DNA of 64,000 nt from Nectonema munidae. Lineage: Eukaryota > Nematomorpha > Nectonematoida > Nectonematidae. A program made the position numbers and the translations under genes. The stretch spans positions 682,001 through 746,000 of the forward strand of contig JAUIRK010000293.1 in assembly GCA_030549495.1 (NCBI GenBank), read 5' to 3'. The notes under the pieces were generated by a model, which made no database searches, was not told the origin of the DNA, and saw only the letters and a list, made by a program, of their open reading frames with translations. This document shows positions 12,291 to 22,739 of this stretch, piece after piece (the first letter of the stretch is position 1; each line of letters opens with the position of its first letter).

Positions 12291-14531
12291 CTTGTTGATC
12301 TGACTGTTGGAAAGACAATGCGTTTTTACTTGCGACCTTGCAGAAAGCGAAGAATCTCTATGCTGAAACTGGAAAACCTTCTTTCCAAAGAAGGAAATGA
12401 TAAAGACATTGCAAAATCGGATATAAATATTTCAAGAACCTGTTCTTAATTTTCTTTATTTTTATAGCTGATCCTAAAAAAGTTCTAGCTACGGCCCTGG
12501 ATATACATTTACTTATAAAGTATATATAGGATTGAAATTTTGATTTGAGATATTCTTTGTTATCTTCAGATCGAAAAAGATTTTCCCTTAATGTTACTTT
12601 CTCTGATTTGTTTAAAAAAAGCATTGTTTATTTTGATCCAATGGTCCTCAAATCACTCCAATCTTTAAGATAGAGGCAGTACTTTGGTTGTTCTGCATCC
12701 ATTGTTTTTATTTTGCACAGTAAGGGATTGATATAGTACGGACGTGAATATGTTCTTTCGTCTGTAATGATAGATAGTGAATCATTTCATCTTTTATTAG
12801 AAGCGCTATTTGCTTAACTTTTTTAATCTATCAATTGTATCGAAGTTCTTCTACTCTATATTTTCAAACAAAGTTCCAATTTTTTATAAGATGATAAAAT
12901 CGCGCACCTTCAATAGATTAAAGATATTTGCATATAAAATACAAAAAAAACTTCATCATTCATTTGATAAAAATGTGAAGCCTTTTTGGATTATGAAGCC
13001 AAAAAATATTGCCAGATCGTGCGATTTTTTGGACAACTACTTTTTGGAATTCTGTGCTACTAAATTTTAATTTTGCAACTACACTTAATCTTGATTAGAT
13101 TTTTCCGATTATCTCAAAATAATATCAAGTTTTTGCTCTTTCGCTAGTTTAGCTCATAAATTTCTGGCAAACCTAAGCCGAAATATGGAATTTTGGTTTT
13201 ATCTTTTCAGAATATTTGTCGTTGAACTCTATTGGTATCGGAGTCCTTTGCCCCAAATGCCTGTAATATTAGTACTATTGTTATTTCTTTGTACATAAAT
13301 TACAGTGATATTTGTGAAGATCAGTATGCTTACAAAATTCTCTACATTTATCATATTTCTTTAAATACCAGTAAAAAAGTTTTCAATTCAATCGCTGAAA
13401 CCACTAAAAATGTAGATTAAACTTTGTTTGCGAGTTCAATATTCGAATCTTTTTCTTTTGCCGATACGGACGCCTGATTTTATATACATACGTGTATGCA
13501 TGCAAGCATACAACCAAAGTATGCATAAAACAGTGCTGTAACTTAGATAACTCTGCCCATTCTCCCCTAAGATCTTCCTTCTGCAGCTCCTCTATTCCTT
13601 CAAGTAGTCTTTATTTATCTTTTGTTTACTTGGTGTTTGGCTTAAATTTCATTATCATTTATATATAGGGTTTCATATTTTGATTTTCTTCTCCTACAGA
13701 TTTCCAGATAAATAAATTTAATCTCGGAATTTTCACGAGTTTTTTTTTAAATGTTTTTTTAATAAAGATATACTGTAAAAATATCATTTTAGAAAAAATC
13801 TAAAAACGAAGTTAGATTATTTTAGCTTTGTTTGAAAAAATTTGTAAAATAAGAATCGATTAAATGCACATATTCAAACTTATAGAATAAAAGAAACTGT
13901 TGGAACAAAAGCATCTTGAAATGTTTTTATGTTAAATTCTTATAACTAAATCGAATATGCCAACATTTTTAAAAAGTTTAAAAAACGCTAACAGATAAAA
14001 TCATATTAATAGAGATCTATTTTAATTTAATTTTAACATTAAATACAAGTAATTGAAAAATTTATATGGAATGAATATTTATTAATTTTTTTAAATAACG
14101 GAAATTTTCGCGAAAATTTTAAATCCCCGATCTGAATCTCGGGATTTTCCGTTTTCGAGAAATAAACTCTATATTATATATACTGATTATTATTGATAAT
14201 CGTTTGCTTTCTGGGTACTCCACTGCATACATAGAAACATTTTGAAAAGTAGCCATAGAAAGCTTTTTTTGTTTATTTTACTTGAGACATGTTAAAGTGA
14301 TATCATGGTTTTTGAAATTGATTTGATTAAACTATAATTAAAGTATGCAAACAAAAAAATTTATATTGCCGCGATGCACATAGCAAAAATCAACCAAATG
14401 CTTTGTTATTTATCACTTTTCCGAAATTTTACTTAATTCACATGATGTGATTATTTTAAGATAAAATATCGTTTTCAGAATTTTTTATTATCATTTCTCA
14501 AATCCTTTTGATTAGAAAACTTTTTTTGTAG

Positions 14532-14844
14532 AATACTACCAGTTGTTGTTTTTCGCTATCTCTACCGCGAAATCAACCCGGTTGTGTTGGTGGACTCCTC
14601 CCTCTCATGCGAAGCGTCCAAAATGAAAGGCATGTACAAAGCAACGCACCAAACAGCATCTACTCACCCAAATGTGAAAGTTCCTTCTACCGGTTACGCA
14701 TTTTCTCATAAGTTTGGATTCGGGGCCTTAATCACTTCTGGTAAGATTTTCAGTCCCATGAATTTCTTTCCCGTCTTCACTCTTCCTCCTGCTACCACAT
14801 GTGTAGCTTCTTCATCAAAAATATTAGAAAAATGTGGAAAGTGA
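14532..14844 (+). CDS. P4-ATPase C-terminal exon with stop
   Basis: The acceptor TTTTTTTGTAG is followed by ILPVVVFRYLYREINP, the end of the last membrane helix and the basic cytosolic stretch of P4-ATPases. Further on comes STGYAFSHKFGFGALITSGK, which resembles the cytosolic tail motif (S)GYAFSH..GFG.LI.SGK of ATP8B-type flippases. A GGTAAG at 14740-14745 could be a donor, but it also encodes the conserved GK, so I prefer reading on to the stop at 14842-14844. The preceding 6.57-kb intron carries two decayed transposons. The gene converges on the minus-strand gene ending at 15682. Subfamily assignment (ATP8B-like) is tentative. Confidence 0.8.
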
Positions 14845-15681
14845 TGCACAAGCACAATCATGCATAATCTTCAATTTTTTTCAATAGATCTCGCATATTC
14901 ATTTTTGTTTTCTAAATTTTTCTAGTTAACTTTTTATCTTGAACGTATAAATCCAGTTACCCTTATGACGTAATATTTATTTTATATCTATATTTTTGTT
15001 GTCTAGAAATTCGGAAAGAGTTAGGAATAGCTTTGCGACATTTTTAGAACTTTATCCAAAAAAACTTTATTAGCAAATTAATCGAAACAAAAAATTTAAC
15101 ATATATATATATATATATTATATTGTATTTATGTATCGTCTTTATTCCCTACCCGTTTTTATACCACATTTGTTAAATATAATTTTTACTTGAATTCCCT
15201 TTCACATTTCTACTCGAAAACTTATTTTGTTTGAATTAACTTATAAAAAGTATTGTACATTTCATTTCTAGATTTTCATATATAAATTTATGAATATGTT
15301 GTGTATATTTTTTTATCAAATTTTTTTACACTAATTCACTATTTAAGGACTTTTTTCCCTAGAATTCGTTATATATGTATATATATAAATGATATATAAT
15401 ATATATATATATATACCTTTTTATATTATACTAATATATGTATGTATGTATAGAATCGAATTTTTTGAAACCTTTTTTTACCTGTAAGGTCTGTTTCCTA
15501 TGTTTTATGAATCCTCCCTAGCTTTGTTTTATTTGTTTATGCAAGAAGTTATCAAAATTTTGTTTTTAAGCTTGTATATATAAACACGCATTCAATATTT
15601 TCCCTAGTGTACCATTCTTATTTTTCACTTTATTAAAAACTAATAAAAGCATACTCTTTATTCAGCAAAATGATATTAAAT
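14845..15681. other. Convergent intergenic region
   Basis: AT-rich spacer between the ends of the plus-strand flippase and the minus-strand coiled-coil gene. It contains (TA)n tracts at about 15101-15119 and 15369-15413. The only regulatory signal seen is a minus-strand AATAAA at 15657-15662, about 20 bases past the stop of the coiled-coil gene. Confidence 0.6.
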
Positions 15682-16108
15682 TTATGCATAAACTTGCTTA
15701 ATCTTTTCCAAACTTTCGTTGAAGTTGGCTGTCAAAAATTGGAATTTTCTTCTTAAAAATTCATTCAATTCTTCACTGAATTTCAGTTTCATCTCCATCA
15801 CAGCCAATTTCTTTGGGCAGCCATTGAGTGTTTTAACTTTGGACCTATATTTCTTACTTAGTTTCTTCTTATTTTTGGATAACCTGTTTTTCAACGCCAG
15901 TCTTTTCTTAGCTAAATATTTGTTGCTGTATTTAATGATATCGTCTATGTTTTCTTCGGTACTGCGCTTTACAATCTTTACTCTCTTCTCATCTTCATCA
16001 ATTAATTCATCCTGCTTTTCAAAAAGTCTCTTTTTAATGCGTTCGTCATTCAGCGCCATTTCACGGTCTATATTTTTTTCTTCCATAACTTTTTCTAGGT
16101 TTTCCAGC
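15682..16108 (-). CDS. Coiled-coil protein, last exon
   Basis: The minus-strand frame starts after an acceptor (TTTATTCAG) with LENLEKVMEEKNIDREMALN and ends KIKQVYA-stop. It is very rich in K, E and R with heptad-like spacing, so it is probably coiled coil. A less charged patch, LNGCPKKLAVMEMKLKFSEE, is followed by LNEFLRRKFQFLTANFNES. The acceptor phase (0) fits the donor of the exon at 17366. A minus-strand AATAAA follows the stop by about 20 bases. I do not recognise the family; it could be a cytoskeletal or kinetochore-type protein, but no diagnostic motif is visible. Confidence 0.65.
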
Positions 16109-17365
16109 TGAATAAATATAATGTAATCGATTGCATAAATAAAAATTCTCATTGCATAATTGAACATTTTTATTGCCAACAAGTTTGTTGGAAAAATATT
16201 GCAAAAATTTGAAAATTCAAAATTTATTCAAGTTAACAGCTATATTTCCGTAAATATAAGTATTCTTACCGATTACTTACGAAATTAATTACACCTATAA
16301 AAACCGCGAAGAGTCTACTCTACCTGGAAAAGTGCTACAGTCACTTGAAAAATTAAAATATTTTTTTTAATATTACTTTTCATTTCGTAATTGAAATTTA
16401 TAATGTAATCTATTGCTCTTACTATTTTTTTCTTAAAAATGTTTTGCCCTTTGAGTGTGGATCACATACACAAGGTGTCTAATTTTCTCAAATAATCTCT
16501 GAAGGCTTAAGATTTTTTAATAACGTGTATAAATGAATTCGTATTTGTATCTTTAGTCCACACATGTTATTGACGGAATCTTGAAGTGAACACAAGTATA
16601 AATATGCTGACGGTTGGTTGCTATCTTTTAAATGAAGTCTCTCGTTCTATTATTCCTAACTTTCATCTAAGAAGAAAGCATCTGAAAATTTGTTTATGAT
16701 GCAAATATAAGTCCTCATTAAATAGAGATCAAGAAGATTTCACAAGAGCGTTTGAATGCCCAACAAGCCTCCAAAAAACACTTTCATAAGAAACACATTT
16801 TCAAAATTTGTTCCCTTTTTAACGTTTATTAACGCGCATTTTGAATTTTTTATGCCATTTAAATTCTTTATTTTTATTTCAATAAAATCATATTTTTCCT
16901 GAGTGAAATAAAGTTGCATTTGGAACTAGTCCGAAAACAGATCAGACCGGAGCATTCCGAATTAGTGATGGTCGATTGATTTATTTCATTTTTTATGAAT
17001 ACAAATTTTAAAAGTTTATTTTGCTTGATAGAAACAATAATCCTAAACTCTTAGTTAATTAATAACACTTATAAGAGCGGTCAGCATCATAACGACCTTT
17101 TTGTGCGTACTTTCTCTTTACTTCTTTAAATACTACTGCTGAAAAATTGACATTCACTTCCACTATCCTCAAATTAGTTGTTTGCAAATAGGAATTTTTC
17201 GTTCGTAAGGAGAAAAGCCTAGTTCGATATATTTATTTATGCTTTTGTACTAATGAACAACAAATATACAATACGTAGTTAGGAAGCAAAATGATTTTTA
17301 TAACCGTATCGCCATCCGAATCCTAAGATTTTGAACTGTAGAAAAATGAATTCTAACAAACTTAC

Positions 17366-17532
17366 CAAGAATGAAAGTCTTTCTTTGATGCTCTTTTTGT
17401 AGTTGAGTAGGGAGTTTGAGTGCTTCCTATTTTCTGAGAGGCACGATAAAAGAACTGACTTGGTCAAGTCGCAATTCAAGCTTCTAGAAAATTCACTATC
17501 TTTCTTCACCAAAGCGTCAACGTTTGCAACAT
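17366..17532 (-). CDS. Coiled-coil protein, penultimate visible exon
   Basis: The exon is bounded by the acceptor TTTTAAATAG and the donor GTAAGTTTG. It reads DVANVDALVKKDSEFSRSLN, continues CDLTKSVLLSCLSEN and ends KKSIKERLSFL in phase 0, compatible with LENLEKVMEE of the next exon, so the two join without a frame break across a 1.26-kb intron. The start needs one base from an upstream exon, which I could not find. Function unknown. Confidence 0.55.
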
Positions 17533-18680
17533 CTATTTAAAATTTTTACATGAAGATTAAACTGTTAAAGTATAATTTGGTGGCAAAAATAATATTTGAG
17601 ATATTTGGTGATTACTTATATTATGATTAAGATTATATCTAGGGTGTCTATTATACAAAAATAAATTTGAAGAACTTGCAATGTTTGTTGTAATATCCTC
17701 AAGTATTTTAGATCTTTGGATAACACAAGCTCAGCTACCTATGAATTAACAGCTATATTCAGATTCATGAAGTTTTTTTATAATTTATGCTAGTTAGTAT
17801 ATAGTTATCCATTAAAATTGAGGGGGCTTGAGTGGGATTGGTTAGATCAGGAATTGGAAAACTTTTTTACCCGTAGACCCCTTCATAGAACATTTGTCTT
17901 CACATCGACCCCCACCCCACATAGAAATGTTTCATAAAAACATTAATCAATGTCCAACAATTAAGAGAAAAATAATAACCAAAAATGTCCCATATATCCT
18001 ATACTATACAATGTCCTAAGCTATGTTTTAAAAGAAAAAGGAGATATATTACTACTATAAAGTAAAAAAAGCATAGAACAATTGGTAAGTTTGTCTATCT
18101 TATCAACCCCTAAAGATCTGTTATCGACACCCAGGGGTCGATATCGACCATTTTACCGACCCCTGTCCTAGATGATAAGCTATAGATTTAAATATTTTTC
18201 ATTTGTAAAAGAGGAACTTCTTTTTCACAGTCAAACTCTTTTTTGAAGCACCCAATATTAGATCTTAGAACATGGCAGATCTTACATTTAGTCAAGATAC
18301 ATTTTTTTTAAATTATTTCTTTTGATCACACGTTCTCTTTTCAATTAGTTTTCAGATTCCTTCCTTCTCTCATACTAAACTTCAAAAGATTTTATAATAC
18401 GTTTTGTTTTTTTTTAAATAAATATTTCATACTCAAGATGATTGGAGAAAGTATTATAAGCCAAAACTACAAAAAAAGTACATTTTTACTATATAACTAA
18501 TATACAACGATTTTTTTTTAAATTTTTACAGAACAGATTTTTAGGCATACATTACTAATTCAATTACCACTTCCAGATATTTTTTAACCGTATTAGCCAA
18601 AATGGAGTACAGATATAAAATAAGCATAGCCGAAACAGATATTTTATTTTTCGGGGAAATCGAAATGATTGTCGTTTAGA
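17533..18680. other. No gene recognised
   Basis: AT-rich sequence. A stretch near 17820-18180 repeats CCCC-containing segments (GACCCCC..., TCGACCCC) that look like a decayed repeat. Upstream exons of the minus-strand coiled-coil gene may be here, but none could be supported. Confidence 0.4.
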
Positions 18681-18688
18681 TCTTCAAG

Positions 18689-18751
18689 CACTGGCGGATT
18701 CATAGGATAAAGTTGCCCCCCCCCTATGGTCAATTTCTGGATCCGCCACTG
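18689..18751. mobile_element. 63-bp hAT-type MITE with 8-bp target duplication
   Basis: The ends are inverted repeats (CACTGGCGGATTCA at the left; TGGATCCGCCACTG at the right). They are flanked by TCTTCAAG (18681-18688) and TCCTCAAG (18752-18759), an 8-bp duplication with one mismatch, the size typical of hAT insertions. The interior is a poly-C stretch. The terminal CAGTGGCGGATCCA type is common for hAT elements. It is too short to encode anything. Confidence 0.75.
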
Positions 18752-18779
18752 TCCTCAAGTATCAATTAATAATATTGTC

Positions 18780-18992
18780 ACAGAGAAGGGTTGCTTCCGT
18801 TCAACGATTCAGTTGTATTCCCTAGGCAACATAAATGGGTTTAATGATCTCTCAAAAGCAGCTGCAAATGCCACGTACCTAAGAAAAACTACGCGGAATG
18901 AACTTGTATCATGTAAGCGACTGTGATTCGAAGAAAAATTTCTGAGGAGGTTTGTAAAGCAAAGTTTTACTCTGTGATCGCTGATGAGACCA
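18780..18992 (+). pseudogene. hAT transposase fragment (DUF4371-like)
   Basis: Reading shows ANATYLRKTTRNELVSC, then after a stop VIRRKISEEVCKAKFYSVIADETTSS. The pattern NA.Y.SKTTQNE(L/V) ... I..EV..AKFYS(I/V)(I/L)ADE(A/T)T is that of DUF4371-type hAT transposases, and the aspartate of ADET would be the first catalytic acid. There is at least one stop between the parts and no RNase-H remainder. A SINE follows directly and appears to have been inserted within the transposase. Confidence 0.7.
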
Positions 18993-19123
18993 CTTCAAGT
19001 TTGATGGATTCAATAACTAAGTGTGCTTGGGTTCGATACCGCATCAAGCCTACTTTCCTCATAGTTCGATACAAGCAACGCAATTGTGCCTTCTCAATGA
19101 AAACACACCATGGTACCTTTCCC
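18993..19123 (+). repeat. tRNA-type SINE, copy 1
   Basis: Contains a Pol III box-B-like GGGTTCGATACC at 19029-19040. Then come CCTACTTTCCTCATAGTTC, matching copy 2 at 54872-55018, and the shared tail GTGCCTTCTCAATGAAAACA and ATGGTACCTTTCCC. The 5' part also matches copy 2 (TTCAATAACT.A). It interrupts the hAT fragment just upstream. Confidence 0.7.
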
Positions 19124-19618
19124 TTCAGTTAAAGATTTAATATAAGATTGCGTGTTGCCTATTTTAACGCTTAACGGCCATGCTAAGAAGAGTAATCTAA
19201 ATATTTTTAGCGAATTTTCAAAGACATAAAATTGATTCAATTTTTTTTAAATAAAATTTTATAATATAAAAATTCAAATCAAAATATATATATATATTTT
19301 TTCATTTACGTTTTATTTTGGAATTATACAGAGTGGATAAAATCAGTTTTTAATAAAAAAAAACTTAACTACCTGTATCAAAAAAGTCAGTCTATCTAAA
19401 AATTTATCAAAACCAAAATTCTAAAAAGTTTAATCATATTGAAATAATTTTATTAGTCTCATGACTAGGTAAGTAAAAGACAACTTTTGCGTTCAAATTT
19501 TACTTCTAAAACACGTTAATAGTCTTATCTTATATTTTGGTTAAAGAAGTTCAAGTTATTAGGTTAACAAAAGGCAACTTTTAATTGATAGGTAAACTCT
19601 CTTAATAGTTCAATATAG

Positions 19619-20474
19619 CATTTTCACTTTAAGTTCGTCCCTTTTCACTTTAAGTTCGTCCCTTTTCACTTTAAGTTCGTCCTTTTTCATTTTAAGTTCG
19701 TCTTTTCTCATTTTAAGTTCGTTTTTTCTCATTTTAAGTTCGTCTTTTTTCATTTTAAGTTCGTCCTTTTCCATTTTAAGTTCATCCTTGTGACTTTAAC
19801 ATTAAATCCGTCTCAAAACATGTTCAAATTTAAAAAAAACTAGTACTATTTTCAAATTTCAAGATATTTTTTACTTTAAGGAATGTAAAAAAAAATTAAT
19901 TAAAAAAAACTATTATACAAATTAAAAAAATAATAATTTCATATTCCTTTTTGCAAGAAACTTAGAAGCTAAAATGAATTGTTTTTTTAGTAATTCAGTA
20001 ATTTATTCCTCATTTTCAATTGTTTGTGCAAGTTTCAAAGTTTTCTGTATACTTTTGGAAAAGATTTCTTATTTAATTTTGCTGAATTTCAAAGTAATAT
20101 CTCATGAGTAGGTTCTCAAAATCAGTTTCAAGTTAATTTTTTTTATAAATATTTTGCTTATAAACAAAAATTAAATTCGTTTTTTTTTATCAAAAACTCA
20201 TAAATTTTCCACTTGATTTTTGTTTTTATTTATAAAAAAATTTGATAAATAAGGTCATAAACTTTATACTAAAATGGATGTTAAAACAAACTGTTTTAAA
20301 CTTAAAAATATATAGTTTTTTTTTAATTAATTTTTTTTTACATTTCTTATATAAACTTAAAAGTAAAAAATAGTTCCTAGTTTTTTTAATTTGAACATGC
20401 TTTTGAAACAGATTTAATGTTAAAGTCACAAGGACGAACTTAAAATGAAAAAAGACAAACTTAAAGTGAAAATG
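19619..20474. mobile_element. Foldback element with minisatellite arms (856 bp)
   Basis: The left end begins CATTTTCACTTTAAGTTCG and the right end is its inverse, CTTAAAGTGAAAATG. Behind the terminal repeats both arms share, in inverse orientation, CTTGTGACTTTAACATTAAA and further sequence including TGTTCAAATT and ACTAGKANCTATTTT. The left arm contains about eight tandem units of about 20-22 bp (TTTTCAYTTTAAGTTCGTCY); the right arm has two. The core is AT-rich without coding. Flanks are TATA on both sides. A non-autonomous TIR element whose arm has expanded as a minisatellite. Confidence 0.75.
19621..19792. repeat. 20-22-bp minisatellite, about 8 units
   Basis: Tandem units TTTTCACTTTAAGTTCGTCC, becoming TTTTCATTTTAAGTTCGTCT in later units. 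It forms the left arm of the foldback element. Confidence 0.9.
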
Positions 20475-22410
20475 TTATATAATTGAAAAAGTTATCTTTT
20501 AATCTTACAATCAAAGATGCATTTGATATATATAAAAATATCATATTTGAAATGTAACATACTTTTATAAAATCAATAACCCATTTTAAGCAATTCCAAT
20601 GACCATTTGCAGCTTTATTTGATAACTCATATATTTTTTTATTTTTTTAAAAATTTAGAATTCCTTATTTATCCGAATTTTATTATGCGAAAATTGTTTT
20701 TTGTTTGATGGGTGATCTGGTTTACAAATCACAGCAAAATATACTGATTTTCTTGTTTTATTTATAAGCAAAAGTGCATCTTTTTTGATACAGGATCTCC
20801 AAAATTCGCAGGCAAAACAACAGTGATATAAGGGATAAATGATTTTCAGTGACGAAAAAGCTTTTGTCTATAGGCCTTTTCAAAAGAGAATACTTAAAAA
20901 TATTTCATGCTCTTTTACAATGATGATAAAACAATCATTTGGGGAAGAGAATGTTGAAGCCATTTTTAGGCCATTTTGGCACTATTACCAAATTCATAGT
21001 GCTAAGAAAATAAATCGGTGCCATTGTTGATGCTAGACCCCCTAAATACTTTTTAGGCCACAAGTGCATTCAATCAGAAAGAAGACAGATAAAGAAAAGA
21101 AATGCAGTCTCTTTCGATCAAATAAACTGAAGGTAGAAAATGAACCTATCGATGAATTAACGCCTCTATTTAGATTTATAAAGTCTTTTATCTTTCATGC
21201 TAGCAGCATAGTCATCTAGTTAAGCTTCAATTATTTCCTATGTCTTGACCTTTAACCAGTGCCGGTTCTACCAAGATCGCCTGTAGCAGATCGATTAAAT
21301 TTACAAGTGATAGTCAGGAAGAAAAAAATCTTTTAATAAAATTTATCTAGATTCTACAAAAAAGATAAAAACGACAAAATTCAAGAGCAAACATTTATTT
21401 TAAGGAGGAAATATAAAAGAAGAATTGAAGACTAAAAAGATTGAAAAAAAAATTAAAGACTTAAAAGATTGAAGCTACTGTGTTAATCCGGAACTGCCCT
21501 TATCTAAATGAAACAAAATTTTGTTTAAGTGTAATATCCTATAAAAAATATTTGAAGTATCAATAAATAGACTACAATAGAGTTAAAAAGTAACTATTTA
21601 GGAAGAAAATTTTCGCTATCAACTTGTTCAAAACAATGATTCTTTTGACGTTTGCGAAGCAAAATTTTCTCAATTGGCCACACGTGTCTTTTGCTTGTAA
21701 GGGATATACACATACCAAAGAGGAATGAGTAAAAATTTCTTCAAAGAATATGAGGACACCATCGCTAAGAAAGATTTTATAGCTAAAAGTTTCTTACGTA
21801 GCAAATTGATTTTGTCATTTTCTTTCCAAATGTTAGAAGAAGTTGAACACACGGAAATGAGAAGTAAGATGAGGTGGATGCATACTTTTGCCACTTAAAT
21901 ACAAAATAGATATTAATACGCATTCTCCCTTAGAAATAATGACTAAACACTTTGAGCACCTGTGTCCCGAGAATTGGGAATGCTGTTTTAAATATTTAAA
22001 ATTCGCTTGAAAAAAAGAGACGAATCGTCTTCAAAATTCCGGTCCTCAAAGCAAAAAATGATGTTTTCAACGCTTATCACGAAGGACTCTTGTTCTAAAG
22101 GATAATTCCTAACAAACTCCTCTTTGAAGAATGCTTGGTAAATTGGAAAAAGTAATTGGCGGAAATGGGGAGAATTTAAAGATATTAAGTCAACATTTTG
22201 GATCAATGTAAGGCATTTCTTTTTTTATAAACTGTATAAAAGATAATTCCTAGAATGAATTCATAGATCAAATTATTGTGAGGATAGAGGCGTTATACTA
22301 AGGCAGTAAAGGGGAAAATGAAAATAAAGAATTAAAAGCTGGAGTTCTGTGTCAGAATGATAGAATATTCAAAATAATTTAAATTTTTATTCAAATTCAA
22401 GGAATCTTCA
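20475..22410. other. No supported gene; possible relics
   Basis: A plus-strand piece at 20839 reads MIFSDEKAF, reminiscent of Tc1/mariner transposases, without further support. A minus-strand frame at 22206-21988 (NSPHFRQLLFPIYQAFFKEE) has coding-like composition but no clean splice sites. The rest is AT-rich. Confidence 0.35.
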
Positions 22411-22417
22411 TTACTTG

Positions 22418-22695
22418 ATTCTGTAAACAATTTTTGAGTTTGCCCTTATCTGAGGCCCCCAGAATGCAAGTTTAGACTTTTCTAATATACCGTCTTTGTT
22501 CATCCAACTCTTCTCTTTCAAAAGGACCATAACACGACTTGGATGAAACAAACTCTCAAAAAAGTGCATGTTTATGGATGGAATTAGCGCACCAACCAAG
22601 TGATACCTTTAAATTTGGAGTGAAGAAGGTGTTGGCTTGCACACGAATTGTGGTACTATAGTTACAAATCCATTTCACAATTTCATTATCCTAAG
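22418..22695 (-). CDS. Two possible exons of an unrecognised gene
   Basis: On the minus strand, the acceptor TTTCTTCACCTTAG (near 22696) opens DNEIVKWICNYSTTIRVQAN continuing TFFTPNLK, ending at a donor AAG/GTATCA near 22612. A second frame, SLFHPSRVMVLLKEKSWMNK continuing DGILEKSKLAFWGPQIRANS, ends at AA/GTAATG near 22418 or at a stop just after. Composition is coding-like and unlike the surrounding AT desert. I recognise no domain. It could be part of the coiled-coil gene downstream on the same strand, a separate gene, or a relic. Confidence 0.3.
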
Positions 22696-22739
22696 GTGAA
22701 GAAAGTCCGCACCAAGCCATTTTGATTTTCGCTATTTAC

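Larger units (their letters stand above)
7961..14531 (+). other. Long P4-ATPase intron
   Basis: Apart from transposon copies A and B, this intron is AT-rich and shows no conserved coding. A hAT-type terminal motif (CTAGCTACGGCCCTGG, reading outwards) is seen at about 12486-12501, close to the 5' side of copy B. Tandem TATA-rich low-complexity sequence occurs throughout. Confidence 0.5.

Noticed and set aside
20839-21030. Tc1/mariner transposase (MIFSDEKAF)
   Set aside because: Only about nine residues resemble the motif; the following residues do not fit, and no termini were found.
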